Source: Luteibacter yeojuensis
GTDB taxonomy: Bacteria; Pseudomonadota; Gammaproteobacteria; Xanthomonadales; Rhodanobacteraceae
NCBI RefSeq assembly: GCF_000964085.1
Contig: NZ_JZRB01000022.1
Span: 34,583 to 98,582 of the forward strand
Direction: 5' to 3'
Length of the DNA stretch: 64,000 bases
Of this stretch, positions 37,575 to 45,675 are shown piece by piece (positions within the stretch are counted from its first letter, which is position 1; every line of letters starts with the position of its first letter). Below the pieces are notes generated by a model. It had not been told where the DNA came from, did no database searches, and worked only from the letters and a program-made list of their open reading frames with translations. The translations under genes were made by a program, and so were the position numbers.

Positions 37575-38108
37575 GTGAGCGGTTCTCCGAGCAAGTCCGA
37601 CCAGAACTTCGTCCGTCAGTTCTCGTGGCTTACGGCCGGCTTAAGTCTTCTCGCCCTTGTGCTGATGGTCGTCGCCTACGCCATCTACTCGAACATCCCG
37701 AAGGAGCAGGATCCGGCCGTCGCCAGGCGCACGGCGCAGCGGATCGCCCCCGTCGGTGCCGTGTACGCCGGCGATACCGGCCGCGCGGCCATGCTGGCCG
37801 CCCAGGAGGCCGCCGCCAAGGCCGCGGCCTCGCAGGTGGCCTACGGCGGCACCAAGGATGGCAAGACCATCTACGACAACCTCTGCCACAGCTGCCACAC
37901 GGCGGGCGTGGCGGGCGCGCCGAAACTTGGCGACAAGGGCGCCTGGGGCTCCCGCATCGCCGAGGGCACGGCCACCCTCATCAAGCACGCCATCGAGGGC
38001 TACACCGGCCCCGACGGCAACCACATGCCGCCCAAGGGCGGCAACCCGGCCCTCACCGAGGAACAGGTGGGCAATACCGTGAAGTGGATGGTCGACCAGG
38101 CCAAATAA
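37575..38108 (+). CDS. Membrane-anchored c-type cytochrome (c5-like)
   Basis: A 177-residue protein with one N-terminal transmembrane helix (LTAGLSLLALVLMVVAYAIY), an Ala-rich linker and a C-terminal class I cytochrome c domain facing the periplasm. The haem site is CHSCH (Cys104, Cys107, His108), the likely sixth ligand is Met151 in NHMPPKGG. It is related to cytochrome c5 and carries electrons in respiration. The start is a GTG at 37575 with GGGAG seven bases upstream. It is divergent from mdtA. Confidence 0.9.
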   Translation: MSGSPSKSDQNFVRQFSWLTAGLSLLALVLMVVAYAIYSNIPKEQDPAVARRTAQRIAPVGAVYAGDTGRAAMLAAQEAAAKAAASQVAYGGTKDGKTIYDNLCHSCHTAGVAGAPKLGDKGAWGSRIAEGTATLIKHAIEGYTGPDGNHMPPKGGNPALTEEQVGNTVKWMVDQAK

Positions 38109-38121
38109 CCCGGCCGCCTGC

Positions 38122-38145
38122 TGTGGGAGCGCGCTAGCGCGCGAT
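38122..38145. repeat. Single REP unit
   Basis: TGTGGGAGCGCGCTAGCGCG plus CGAT, one GTGG-head hairpin, ends exactly on the last base of the acpH stop codon and lies between convergent genes. Confidence 0.8.
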
Positions 38146-38735
38146 CAAGCGACCCTCGCCCTCACCCACTCAGCCGCAAACCCCTGAAGCTGCGGGAAAA
38201 ACCTGGCAAAGGTCTCCCGCAGCATCGCATCGTGCGCCACCAGCAGCGGCACCGACTCCCCCACCGGGTTCGCCCGTGACAGCCGCCGGGAGAGCCCGCC
38301 CAGCGCCGCGGCGACCCGGTCCAGCTCGGCATACCCCGCCGGCAGGTCGTTCGCATCCATATACCCGAGGAAGCGCTTCAGCCCGTCGGGCAGCAGGGGG
38401 CCGGCGGCGTGCAGCTCGGCCCGCAGGTTGTCCGAAAACACCTTGAGCGGCACGGGGCAGTAGCGGGCAAAGTCCCGCGCCAGGCAGTGGTCGAACCACA
38501 CGTCGAGGAAGATGCCCGCATAGCGGCGGAACGGCGGCGGCATGGCCTCGCGGGCCGCGCGGACGTCCGGATGGGTATCCGTATAGCCGTCGATCGCCCG
38601 GTGCAGGTAGATGCCGTCGCGCACGCGGGGCGGCAGGGTGGCATCGGGCGTGCCGCGGACGAAGTCGCCCAGGACGCCCCCGAGGCGCAGCCCGGCGTCG
38701 TTTCCCGCCAGCAGGGCGTGGGCAAGGACATTCAT
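38145..38735 (-). CDS. acpH: Acyl carrier protein phosphodiesterase
   Basis: AcpH (196 residues, YajB family) removes the 4'-phosphopantetheine arm from acyl carrier protein. The opening MNVLAHALLAGNDAGLRLGG, followed by LGDFVRG, and YLHRAIDGYTDTHPDVRAAR with the metal-binding His/Asp are typical, as is FLDVWFDHCLARDF. It stands alone; its start is 21 bases from the divergent hydrolase start. Confidence 0.88.
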   Translation of the reverse strand: MNVLAHALLAGNDAGLRLGGVLGDFVRGTPDATLPPRVRDGIYLHRAIDGYTDTHPDVRAAREAMPPPFRRYAGIFLDVWFDHCLARDFARYCPVPLKVFSDNLRAELHAAGPLLPDGLKRFLGYMDANDLPAGYAELDRVAAALGGLSRRLSRANPVGESVPLLVAHDAMLRETFARFFPQLQGFAAEWVRARVA

Positions 38736-38756
38736 GGGGCGGGTATCATGGCGGGC

Positions 38757-39458
38757 ATGACTGATCTTCTATCGACAGCGCCGGTGTCGTTCCCCGGCGA
38801 AACGCAAAGCTTCGCGCTCATGGGCCCGGCGGGCAAGCTCGAATGCGAGGCCAGGCCCGCCACCGAGGGCCACCGCGACGCCATCGCCGTCATCTGCCAC
38901 CCGCTCTCCACCGATGGCGGCAGCATGCACAACAAGGTGGTGACCATGGTGGAGCGCGCGCTGCGCGAATCCGGTGTGGACACCGTCATCTTCAATTTCC
39001 GCAGCGTCGGCGGCTCCGAGGGCGATTTCGACCACGGCAACGGCGAAAGCGACGACCTGGCCGCCGTCGTGGCCTGGGCCCGCCAGGCCAGGCCCGGCGC
39101 GAAGCTGTGGCTCGCCGGGTTCTCGTTCGGCAGCTATGTCTCGCTGCGCAACGCGGTGCCGCTCAAGGCCGACGCCCTCATCAGCATCGCCCCACCGGCC
39201 GCGGGCCGCGGCTGGGATTTCGCGCCGATCGAGCTGCCCACCTGCCCCTGGCTGGTGGTGATGGGCGACGCCGACGAGATCGTCGAGCCCCAGGCCGTGT
39301 ACGACTGGGTGGCCAGCCTGCCCGAGGGCCAGCGCCCCGTGCTGGTGAAGATGGAAGAGACCAGCCACTTCTTCCACCGCCGGCTCATGGATCTGCGCGG
39401 GGTCATCAAGCATGCCGTGAAGGATTGGCCGCCCCAGCCAGGCGGCGGCGAGGCATGA
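38757..39458 (+). CDS. Alpha/beta hydrolase
   Basis: A 233-residue cytoplasmic alpha/beta hydrolase. It has the oxyanion region VICHPLSTDGGSMHNKVV, the nucleophile elbow GFSFGS, the acid in MGDADEIVEP and the histidine in ETSHFFHRR. The GSEGDFDHGNGESDDL stretch is typical of the group found in many gammaproteobacteria with no known substrate. An in-frame ATG at 38748 would add three residues. Its stop overlaps the zapE start as ATGA. Confidence 0.85.
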   Translation: MTDLLSTAPVSFPGETQSFALMGPAGKLECEARPATEGHRDAIAVICHPLSTDGGSMHNKVVTMVERALRESGVDTVIFNFRSVGGSEGDFDHGNGESDDLAAVVAWARQARPGAKLWLAGFSFGSYVSLRNAVPLKADALISIAPPAAGRGWDFAPIELPTCPWLVVMGDADEIVEPQAVYDWVASLPEGQRPVLVKMEETSHFFHRRLMDLRGVIKHAVKDWPPQPGGGEA

Positions 39459-40573
39459 GCTGCAACGAGCTCACCCCGGGCGAGCGTTACCGGGATGGCG
39501 TCACCGGGCACCGCTGGGAATCCGATCCGGCACAGCTCAGCGCGGTGGCCGAGTTCGACCGCATGCACGCCGCGCTTTGCCAACCGGTGGAAGCCAGCGG
39601 CGGCGGCCTGTTCGGCCGACTGAAATCGATGCTGGGCAGCGACGGCCCGCGCGAGCCCGTGAAGGGCCTGTACCTGTGGGGCAGCGTGGGCCGCGGCAAG
39701 ACGTTCCTCATGGATCTGTTCGTGTCCAGCCTGTCGCCGGGCCTCGCGCTACGCCGCCACTACCACCGCTTCATGCAGGAGACCCACGCCGCGCTGCGCG
39801 AGCTGGGTGAACGGCAAAGCCCGCTCGATGAGGTGGCCGCGCGCATCGCCGCGAAGTACCGCGTGCTGTGCCTCGACGAATTCCTGGTCACCGATATCGG
39901 CGACGCCATGATCCTCTCGGCCCTGCTCGAGGGCTTGTTCTCGCGCGGCGTCACGCTCGTCACCACCTCGAACACGGTGCCGGCCAACCTGTACAAGGAT
40001 GGCCTGCAGCGCGCGCGCTTCCTCCCCGCCATCGCGGCGATCGAGAAGCACTGCGTGGTGCACGACCTCGCCTCGCCACGCGACTGGCGGCTGCGGGTGC
40101 TGAGCCAGGCCTCGGTGTACCTCGTGCCGCCCGGGCCCGAGGCCGAGCGCTCGCTTACGAAAATATTCACGACGCAGGCGCAGGGCGACATCGAGGACGG
40201 CGGCACGCTCACCGTCAACGGCCGCGAGATCCCCGTGCGCCGGCGGGCCGCCAACGTCATCTGGTTCGACTTCGCCGCGCTGTGCGAAGGGCCGCGCGCC
40301 GTCACGGATTACATCGAACTGGCCCGCGCGTACCCCACGGTCATCCTCTCGGGCGTACCGCAGTTCACCGATTTCACCGAAAACGAAGCCAAGCGCTTCG
40401 TCCTGCTGGTGGACGAGTTCTACGACCGCCACGTAAAGTTGGCTTTATCGGCCGCCGCGCCGATCACGGAGCTGTACGACGGCACGCGCGTACGCGCGGA
40501 ATTTGGTCGCACGGAGTCGCGTCTGATCGAGATGCAGAGCGAGGACTACCTGAGCCGTAGCCATAAACTGTAG
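39455..40573 (+). CDS. zapE: Cell division ATPase ZapE (AFG1 family)
   Basis: ZapE (372 residues) is an AAA-type ATPase that binds FtsZ at the late division ring. The P-loop is GLYLWGSVGRGKTFLMDLF, Walker B is VLCLDEFLVTDIGDAMIL, and sensor regions follow in TTSNTVPANLYKDGLQRARF. FDFAALCEGPRAVTDYIELA and FVLLVDEFYDRHVKL are family signatures. It is translationally coupled to the upstream hydrolase. Confidence 0.93.
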   Translation: MSCNELTPGERYRDGVTGHRWESDPAQLSAVAEFDRMHAALCQPVEASGGGLFGRLKSMLGSDGPREPVKGLYLWGSVGRGKTFLMDLFVSSLSPGLALRRHYHRFMQETHAALRELGERQSPLDEVAARIAAKYRVLCLDEFLVTDIGDAMILSALLEGLFSRGVTLVTTSNTVPANLYKDGLQRARFLPAIAAIEKHCVVHDLASPRDWRLRVLSQASVYLVPPGPEAERSLTKIFTTQAQGDIEDGGTLTVNGREIPVRRRAANVIWFDFAALCEGPRAVTDYIELARAYPTVILSGVPQFTDFTENEAKRFVLLVDEFYDRHVKLALSAAAPITELYDGTRVRAEFGRTESRLIEMQSEDYLSRSHKL

Positions 40574-40664
40574 TTTGGCGTGGGCGAGGCCGCCTGTCGC
40601 AACAGCGCCGTGCCACCGAAGCTGTGCGGGCGGAAATGCCGCGCCCATTGAGAGAGAAACGCCC

Positions 40665-41114
40665 ATGGAACACTGCGAACTGATCCCCGGCAAAGGCATC
40701 CGCCACGCCGGCACGGATATCTTCTTCGACACGCAGCGGAGCGTCCTGCGCACCGCCCTCGGCTACAAGCCCGGCGGCGAGAGCATGTGGGAAGACGAAG
40801 ACGATTACAGCCGCGATGGCGAGGACTGGCTCCGCCTGCGCTTCCTCGATGGCAAGCTCCGCGACATCGAAGTGCTCGGCGGCACGCTGGCCTACGATGG
40901 CATGGAACTGAAGAACACCGATATCCGCACGCTGCGCGACGTGCTGCACAACGTCGGCCTCGTCGTCGAGGACGAAACCGAGTGGCTCAGCGACGGCCGC
41001 GACTGCATCGACCTGCAGATCGTCGTCGCCACCGGCGACGATGTCGGCGAGCCCGGTGGCGACCGCATCGAATGGGTCATCACCAGCGCCGATTTCAAGG
41101 TCGAGGACGCGTGA
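40665..41114 (+). CDS. Acidic cytoplasmic protein of unknown function
   Basis: A 149-residue acidic protein without signal peptide or membrane segment, opening MEHCELIPGKGIRHAGTDIF. GAGAG lies upstream of the ATG. It overlaps the amidase start by GTGA, which suggests co-expression with a cell-wall enzyme. I do not recognise a family; the alternation of acidic turns and beta-like segments suggests a small alpha/beta domain. Confidence 0.8.
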   Translation: MEHCELIPGKGIRHAGTDIFFDTQRSVLRTALGYKPGGESMWEDEDDYSRDGEDWLRLRFLDGKLRDIEVLGGTLAYDGMELKNTDIRTLRDVLHNVGLVVEDETEWLSDGRDCIDLQIVVATGDDVGEPGGDRIEWVITSADFKVEDA

Positions 41115-41881
41115 CCGCCCGCCCCGCCACCTGGCCTCGCCTCGTGGCGGTGGCACTCATCCTCGCCACCCTGGCCGGCTGCGCCAGCGGCCCCCGGGTG
41201 GCACCCCAGCGCAGCACGCTGGCCCAGTGGTCGCCGTCGCCCAACTTCAACGCGCGCAAGGCGCAACTCATCGTGCTGCACCACACGTCCATCGGCGACG
41301 CGGCGCAATCGCTCCGCGTCCTCAAGACGCGCAACAGCCAGGGCGAGGTCAGCGCGCACTACCTCGTTGAGATGGATGGCCATATCGACCAGCTCGTGGA
41401 CGAAGGCGAGCGCGCGTGGCACGCCGGCGCCGCCCACTGGGGCGACATGACCGACATCAATTCCTCGTCCATCGGCATCGAGATCGATAACGACGGGCAT
41501 TCTCCGTTCACGCAACCGCAGATCCAGGCGCTGGTCCGCCTGCTGGCCGACATCACCGCGCGCCAGGGCATCCCGAAGACGGCCATCGTCGCGCATGGCG
41601 ATATCGCACCGGGCCGCAAGGACGACCCAAGCGTGCAGTTCCCGTGGGCCACGCTGGCCAGCTATGGCTTCGGCCTGTGGTACGACGCGCCGCTGGTGCC
41701 GGCGCCGCCGGGCTTCGACAGCCTGGCCGCCATGCGGCTGGTGGGGTACGACGTATCGAACCCGCGTACCGCCATCATCGCGTTCCATCGGCATTTCAGG
41801 GCGATGGAGACGGATGTGCTGGATAACACCGATGCGGCGATCCTTTATTCGTTGCAGCGGAAGTTGATGGCGCCTCGGTAG
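41111..41881 (+). CDS. AmiD-like N-acetylmuramoyl-L-alanine amidase lipoprotein
   Basis: A 256-residue lipoprotein amidase. The lipobox is LAGC after a hydrophobic signal. The Amidase_2 domain has zinc ligands in IVLHHTS, WHAGAAHWG and HGDIAPGRKDDPS; NSSSIGIEIDNDG is typical. A small C-terminal helical domain resembles a degenerate peptidoglycan-binding domain. It should cut the bond between MurNAc and the peptide in the outer-membrane-facing periplasm. The start is a GTG at 41111 overlapping the upstream stop. Confidence 0.88.
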   Translation: MTARPATWPRLVAVALILATLAGCASGPRVAPQRSTLAQWSPSPNFNARKAQLIVLHHTSIGDAAQSLRVLKTRNSQGEVSAHYLVEMDGHIDQLVDEGERAWHAGAAHWGDMTDINSSSIGIEIDNDGHSPFTQPQIQALVRLLADITARQGIPKTAIVAHGDIAPGRKDDPSVQFPWATLASYGFGLWYDAPLVPAPPGFDSLAAMRLVGYDVSNPRTAIIAFHRHFRAMETDVLDNTDAAILYSLQRKLMAPR

Positions 41882-41885
41882 AAGC

Positions 41886-41909
41886 ATCGCGCGCAAGCGC
41901 GCTCCCACA
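41886..41909. repeat. Single REP unit
   Basis: ATCGCGCGCAAGCGCGCTCC plus CACA, a single GTGG-head unit in inverted orientation between convergent genes (amidase and ltaE). Confidence 0.82.
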
Positions 41910-41942
41910 GGGTGGTGGGTCAGCCACAGGTTGGTGGCCGGG

Positions 41943-42956
41943 TTAGTAGGCGAAGGTTTTGAAGGCGTCGATGGTGCGGTCGATGCCTTCGTCGTCGATG
42001 TCGAGGTGGGTTACCAGGCGGATCGACGGCAGGTAGCCGATGCTGAGGCGGATGCCCTTCGCGGCGGTGTGCTTCGCGAGGTCTTTCAGGCGCGCGGCGG
42101 GCACGTCCACGAACACCATGTTGGTATGGCAGCCCTGCAACGTGAGGCCGTCGATGGCGCCGAGCGCCTCGGCCAGGCGGCTGGCGCGCGCGTGGTCGTC
42201 GGCCAGGCGCCCCACGTGGTGGTCCAGCGCGTGCATGGCCGCGGCGGCCAGCATGCCGGCCTGGCGCCAGCCACCGCCGGCCACCTTGCGCCACCGGCGC
42301 GCGCGCTCGATAAGTTCGGCGCTGCCCAGCAAGACGGAACCCACCGGCGCCCCCAGGCCCTTCGACAGGCAGACCGAGACGCTGTCGAAGCCGGCCGCCA
42401 CGTCGCGCGCGGGGCGGCCGTAGGCGGTGGCGGCGTTGTACAGGCGCGCGCCATCGAGATGCAGGCCGAGGTGGCGGCGGGTGGCGAGCTCGCGGGCGGC
42501 CGCCATGTACCCGAACGGCAGCGCACGGCCATGCCAGGTGTTCTCCAGCGCCAGCAGCTTCGAGCGCGCGAAGTGCGGGTCCACGGGCTTGATGGCCGCC
42601 TCCACCTTGTCGAGCGGCAAGGTGCCGTCGGCCGCCTGCGGTATCGGCTGCGGCTGGATGGAACCGAGCACCGCGGCGCCACCGCCTTCGAAACGGTAGG
42701 TGTGCGCATCGGCGCCCACGATGTATTCGTCGCCGCGCTCGCAGTGGCCCATCAGCGCCAGCAGGTTGCTTTGCGTGCCGGTAGGCACGAACAGCGCCGC
42801 GGCAAAGCCGAGATCGGCCGCGAGGCGGTCCTGCAGGGCGTTCACCGTGGGGTCTTCGCCGTACACGTCATCGCCGACCGGCGCGCGCAGCATCGCCTCG
42901 CGCATGGCCTCGGTGGGCTGGGTGACGGTATCGCTGCGCAGGTCGATGGTTCGCAT
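41943..42956 (-). CDS. ltaE: Low-specificity L-threonine aldolase
   Basis: LtaE (337 residues) is a PLP enzyme cleaving L-threonine and L-allo-threonine to glycine and acetaldehyde. It opens [19 protein letters not shown] and has [14 protein letters not shown], the cofactor region [13 protein letters not shown], and the PLP lysine in [18 protein letters not shown]. It is divergent from gntK with 86 bases between starts. Confidence 0.94.
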   Translation of the reverse strand: MRTIDLRSDTVTQPTEAMREAMLRAPVGDDVYGEDPTVNALQDRLAADLGFAAALFVPTGTQSNLLALMGHCERGDEYIVGADAHTYRFEGGGAAVLGSIQPQPIPQAADGTLPLDKVEAAIKPVDPHFARSKLLALENTWHGRALPFGYMAAARELATRRHLGLHLDGARLYNAATAYGRPARDVAAGFDSVSVCLSKGLGAPVGSVLLGSAELIERARRWRKVAGGGWRQAGMLAAAAMHALDHHVGRLADDHARASRLAEALGAIDGLTLQGCHTNMVFVDVPAARLKDLAKHTAAKGIRLSIGYLPSIRLVTHLDIDDEGIDRTIDAFKTFAY

Positions 42957-43042
42957 GGGCTTGGTGACGTGGTGGGGCCAGCCGTGGATGGTACGCCAGC
43001 CCGTTCACGATTCCGTGGCCCACCGCACGCCATGCTCCATGG

Positions 43043-43546
43043 ATGATCACCATCGTCATGGGCGTCTCGGGCAGTGGCAAGAGCACGATCGGCGGCGACC
43101 TCGCCGCCCATCTCGGGCTGCCCTTCATCGACGGCGACACCCTGCACCCCCAGGCCAACCGCGACAAGATGGCCCGCGGCACCCCGCTCGACGACGCCGA
43201 CCGCCAGCCCTGGCTCGAAGCCATCGTCGCGACCATGGACGCGCACCGCGAGCGCCGGCAATCGCTGGTGCTGGCCTGCTCGGCGCTGAAGCGGCGCTAC
43301 CGCGTGTTCCTGCGCGGCGGCCACGACGACGTGCGCTTCGTCTACCTGCACGGCACGCGCGAGGTACTGGCCGCGCGGCTGGGCCAGCGGCCGGGGCACT
43401 TCTTCAACCCCGCCCTGCTCGACAGCCAGCTCGCCACGCTGGAGGAACCCACGCATGACGAAGCCGCCTGGGTGGAGATCACCGATTCGCCCGCGGCCAT
43501 CGTGGAGAAAGTGATCCGCGCCGGCTGCGCTCAGGCGGCGCGGTAA
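43043..43546 (+). CDS. gntK: Gluconokinase
   Basis: GntK (167 residues) phosphorylates gluconate. The P-loop is MGVSGSGKSTIG, followed by FIDGDTLHPQANRDKMARGT and LVLACSALKRRYR. It would act on gluconate made by the periplasmic glucose dehydrogenase also encoded in this window (45.7-48.1 kb), so the two may be parts of one pathway although not adjacent. Its 3' end overlaps the convergent AraC gene by 16 bases. Confidence 0.93.
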   Translation: MITIVMGVSGSGKSTIGGDLAAHLGLPFIDGDTLHPQANRDKMARGTPLDDADRQPWLEAIVATMDAHRERRQSLVLACSALKRRYRVFLRGGHDDVRFVYLHGTREVLAARLGQRPGHFFNPALLDSQLATLEEPTHDEAAWVEITDSPAAIVEKVIRAGCAQAAR

Positions 43547-44298
43547 TCCGACGGCGGCTTGCCCAGCGCGCGGCGGAACATCGTCGAGAAGCTGGTGGCG
43601 CTTTCGTAGCCGAGGTCGAGCGCCACCTCTGTCACCGGTTCGCCCGAGGCGAGCTTTGGCAGCGCGGCGAGCAGGCACGCCTGCTGGCGCCAGCGGGCGA
43701 AGCTCATGCCGGTTTCACGGCGGAACAGGCGGGTGAAGCTGCGCCGGTGCATACCCAGCGCGGCGGCCCAGGCATCGATGCCCTCGGCCACGCTGGGGTG
43801 CTCGAGGAACGCGGCGCTCAAGGCCGCGAGGCCGGCATCCATGGGCAGCGGCAGCGCCAGCGGCACGCTGGGTGCCCGGTTGACCTCCTCCACCAGCAGC
43901 GCCATGAGCAGCCCGTCGCGGCCGCCCACGTCGTATTCGCGTGGAACGAGCACAGCCTCCACCAGCAGCGCGCGCAGCAGGGGCGATACCGCGATGACGC
44001 GGCACGCCTGCCCGGCCTCGCCCGTGACCTCGGGCTCGATGTAGACGCTGCGCGTGTTCACGGCGCCGATCATCCTTACCGCGTGCGGGGTGCCCGAAGG
44101 GATCCATACCGCGCGCTCGGGCGGTGCGATCCAGGCGCCGAACGGCGTGGTGATGGCGACGGTGCCCTCGGAGGCATAAAGCAGCTGGCCGCGGCGATGC
44201 TGGTGCGTCGCCAGCTCGAACGCGGGCGGGTAGGTGCCGCCCCGCGATACGACCGGGCGCGGCGTCGCCTCGAAAGCGATGGCATCACTGGGCGGCAT
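43531..44298 (-). CDS. AraC-family transcriptional regulator (NimR-like)
   Basis: A 255-residue regulator. The N-terminal cupin (FELATHQHRRGQLLYASEG, WIPSGTPHAVRM) is joined to a C-terminal double helix-turn-helix (WAAALGMHRRSFTRLFRRET, VALDLGYESATSFSTMFRRA). It closely resembles the group with an N-terminal H-x-H cupin that often controls an adjacent exporter. Its start is about 100 bases from the divergent fsr-like exporter, its likely target. Confidence 0.88.
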   Translation of the reverse strand: MPPSDAIAFEATPRPVVSRGGTYPPAFELATHQHRRGQLLYASEGTVAITTPFGAWIAPPERAVWIPSGTPHAVRMIGAVNTRSVYIEPEVTGEAGQACRVIAVSPLLRALLVEAVLVPREYDVGGRDGLLMALLVEEVNRAPSVPLALPLPMDAGLAALSAAFLEHPSVAEGIDAWAAALGMHRRSFTRLFRRETGMSFARWRQQACLLAALPKLASGEPVTEVALDLGYESATSFSTMFRRALGKPPSDYRAA

Positions 44299-44396
44299 AG
44301 CGGCTGTCCCAAACTCAAAGGCTTCTGACCCGCATTCTAGCGCGGGCCACGCAGCGCCGTGGTCTCATAAGGCATCCCGTTCCCCAGGACCGTCCC

Positions 44397-45602
44397 ATGT
44401 CTGCCCCCGCAAGCGCGGCGGCGCCGGGCAACCGCGCCGCGACCCCCACCGTGTATGGCGTCATCTTCGCCATCAGTTTCTGCCACCTGCTCAACGACAT
44501 GATGCAGTCGCTGTTGCCGGCCATCTACCCGGCACTGAAAAGCGACTTCCACCTCGATTTCGGCCAGGTGGGCCTGATCACGCTCACCTACCAGATCACC
44601 GCCTCGATCCTGCAGCCGCTGATCGGCCTGTATGCCGACCGCCGCCCCACGCCGCTCGCCCTGCCCGGTGGCACGCTGTTCTCGCTCGCGGGGCTGGTGG
44701 TGTTGTCGCAAGCGCACGCGTACCCGGTGCTGCTCGCGGGTGCCGCATTGCTTGGCATGGGCTCGTCGGTGTTCCACCCTGAATCCTCGCGCGTGGCGCG
44801 CATGGCCTCGGGCGGCAAGCATGGCCTCGCGCAGTCGCTGTTCCAGGTGGGCGGCAACGCCGGCCAGGCGCTGGGCCCGCTGGCCGCCGCGGTGGTGGTC
44901 GTGCGCTGGGGCCAGTCGAGCCTGGCCTTCTTCGCGCTGCTGGCGCTGCTCTCGTGCGCCATCCTGTGGAACGTGGGCCAGTGGTACCGCCACCACGGCC
45001 TGCCACGGCTGCAGGCCGCGCACGCCGCGCACACGGCGAGCGCACCACCGGCACGCGACGCCACCCGCGGCATCGCCGTGCTGCTGGCGCTGATCTTCTC
45101 CAAGTACGTGTACCTCGCCAGCCTGACGAGCTACTTCACGTTCTACCTCATCCACAAATTCAGCGTCTCGGTGGAAACCGCGCAGCTGCACCTGTTCGTG
45201 TTCCTCGGCGCCGTGGCCGTCGGCACCGTCGCGGGCGGCCCCATCGGCGACCGCGTGGGCCGCAAGCGCGTCATCTGGTTCTCGATCCTCGGCACGCTGC
45301 CCTTCACGCTGCTGCTGCCGCACGCGAGCCTGGCCTGGACGGCACCGCTCACGATCGCGATCGGCCTCATCCTCGCCTCGGCGTTCCCCGCCATCGTGGT
45401 GTTCGCGCAGGAGCTGGTGCCGGGGAAGGTGGGGATGATCTCCGGCCTGTTCTTCGGCTTCTCGTTCGGCATGGGCGGCATCGGCGCCGCGGTGCTAGGC
45501 GAGCTGGCGGATCACTACGGCATCGATGCCGTGTACCAGATCTGCGCGTTCCTGCCGTTGATTGGGTTGTTGGCGGCGTTTCTTCCTAACCCGAAAAAAT
45601 AA
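44397..45602 (+). CDS. fsr: MFS exporter, fosmidomycin-resistance (Fsr) type
   Basis: A 401-residue, 12-helix major facilitator protein. Motifs are SFCHLLNDMMQSLLPAIYP, PLIGLYADRRPTPLALPGG and VFHPESSRVARMASGGKHG, all typical of Fsr, and GGPIGDRVGRKRVIWFSILG in the second half. It should export fosmidomycin-like drugs or related natural substrates across the inner membrane. AGGA precedes the ATG at 44397. The divergent AraC-type regulator probably controls it. Confidence 0.88.
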   Translation: MSAPASAAAPGNRAATPTVYGVIFAISFCHLLNDMMQSLLPAIYPALKSDFHLDFGQVGLITLTYQITASILQPLIGLYADRRPTPLALPGGTLFSLAGLVVLSQAHAYPVLLAGAALLGMGSSVFHPESSRVARMASGGKHGLAQSLFQVGGNAGQALGPLAAAVVVVRWGQSSLAFFALLALLSCAILWNVGQWYRHHGLPRLQAAHAAHTASAPPARDATRGIAVLLALIFSKYVYLASLTSYFTFYLIHKFSVSVETAQLHLFVFLGAVAVGTVAGGPIGDRVGRKRVIWFSILGTLPFTLLLPHASLAWTAPLTIAIGLILASAFPAIVVFAQELVPGKVGMISGLFFGFSFGMGGIGAAVLGELADHYGIDAVYQICAFLPLIGLLAAFLPNPKK

Positions 45603-45607
45603 GAGCT

Positions 45608-45671
45608 ATCGCGCGCAAGCGCGCTCCCACGGGGTGTGTCGATGCGTTGTGGGAGCGCGCTTGCGCGCGAT
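45608..45671. repeat. REP doublet
   Basis: Two inverted GTGG-head units (ATCGCGCGCAAGCGCGCTCC and TGTGGGAGCGCGCTTGCGCG) separated by about 18 bases, between the convergent fsr and gcd genes. Confidence 0.85.
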
Positions 45672-45675
45672 GCGC

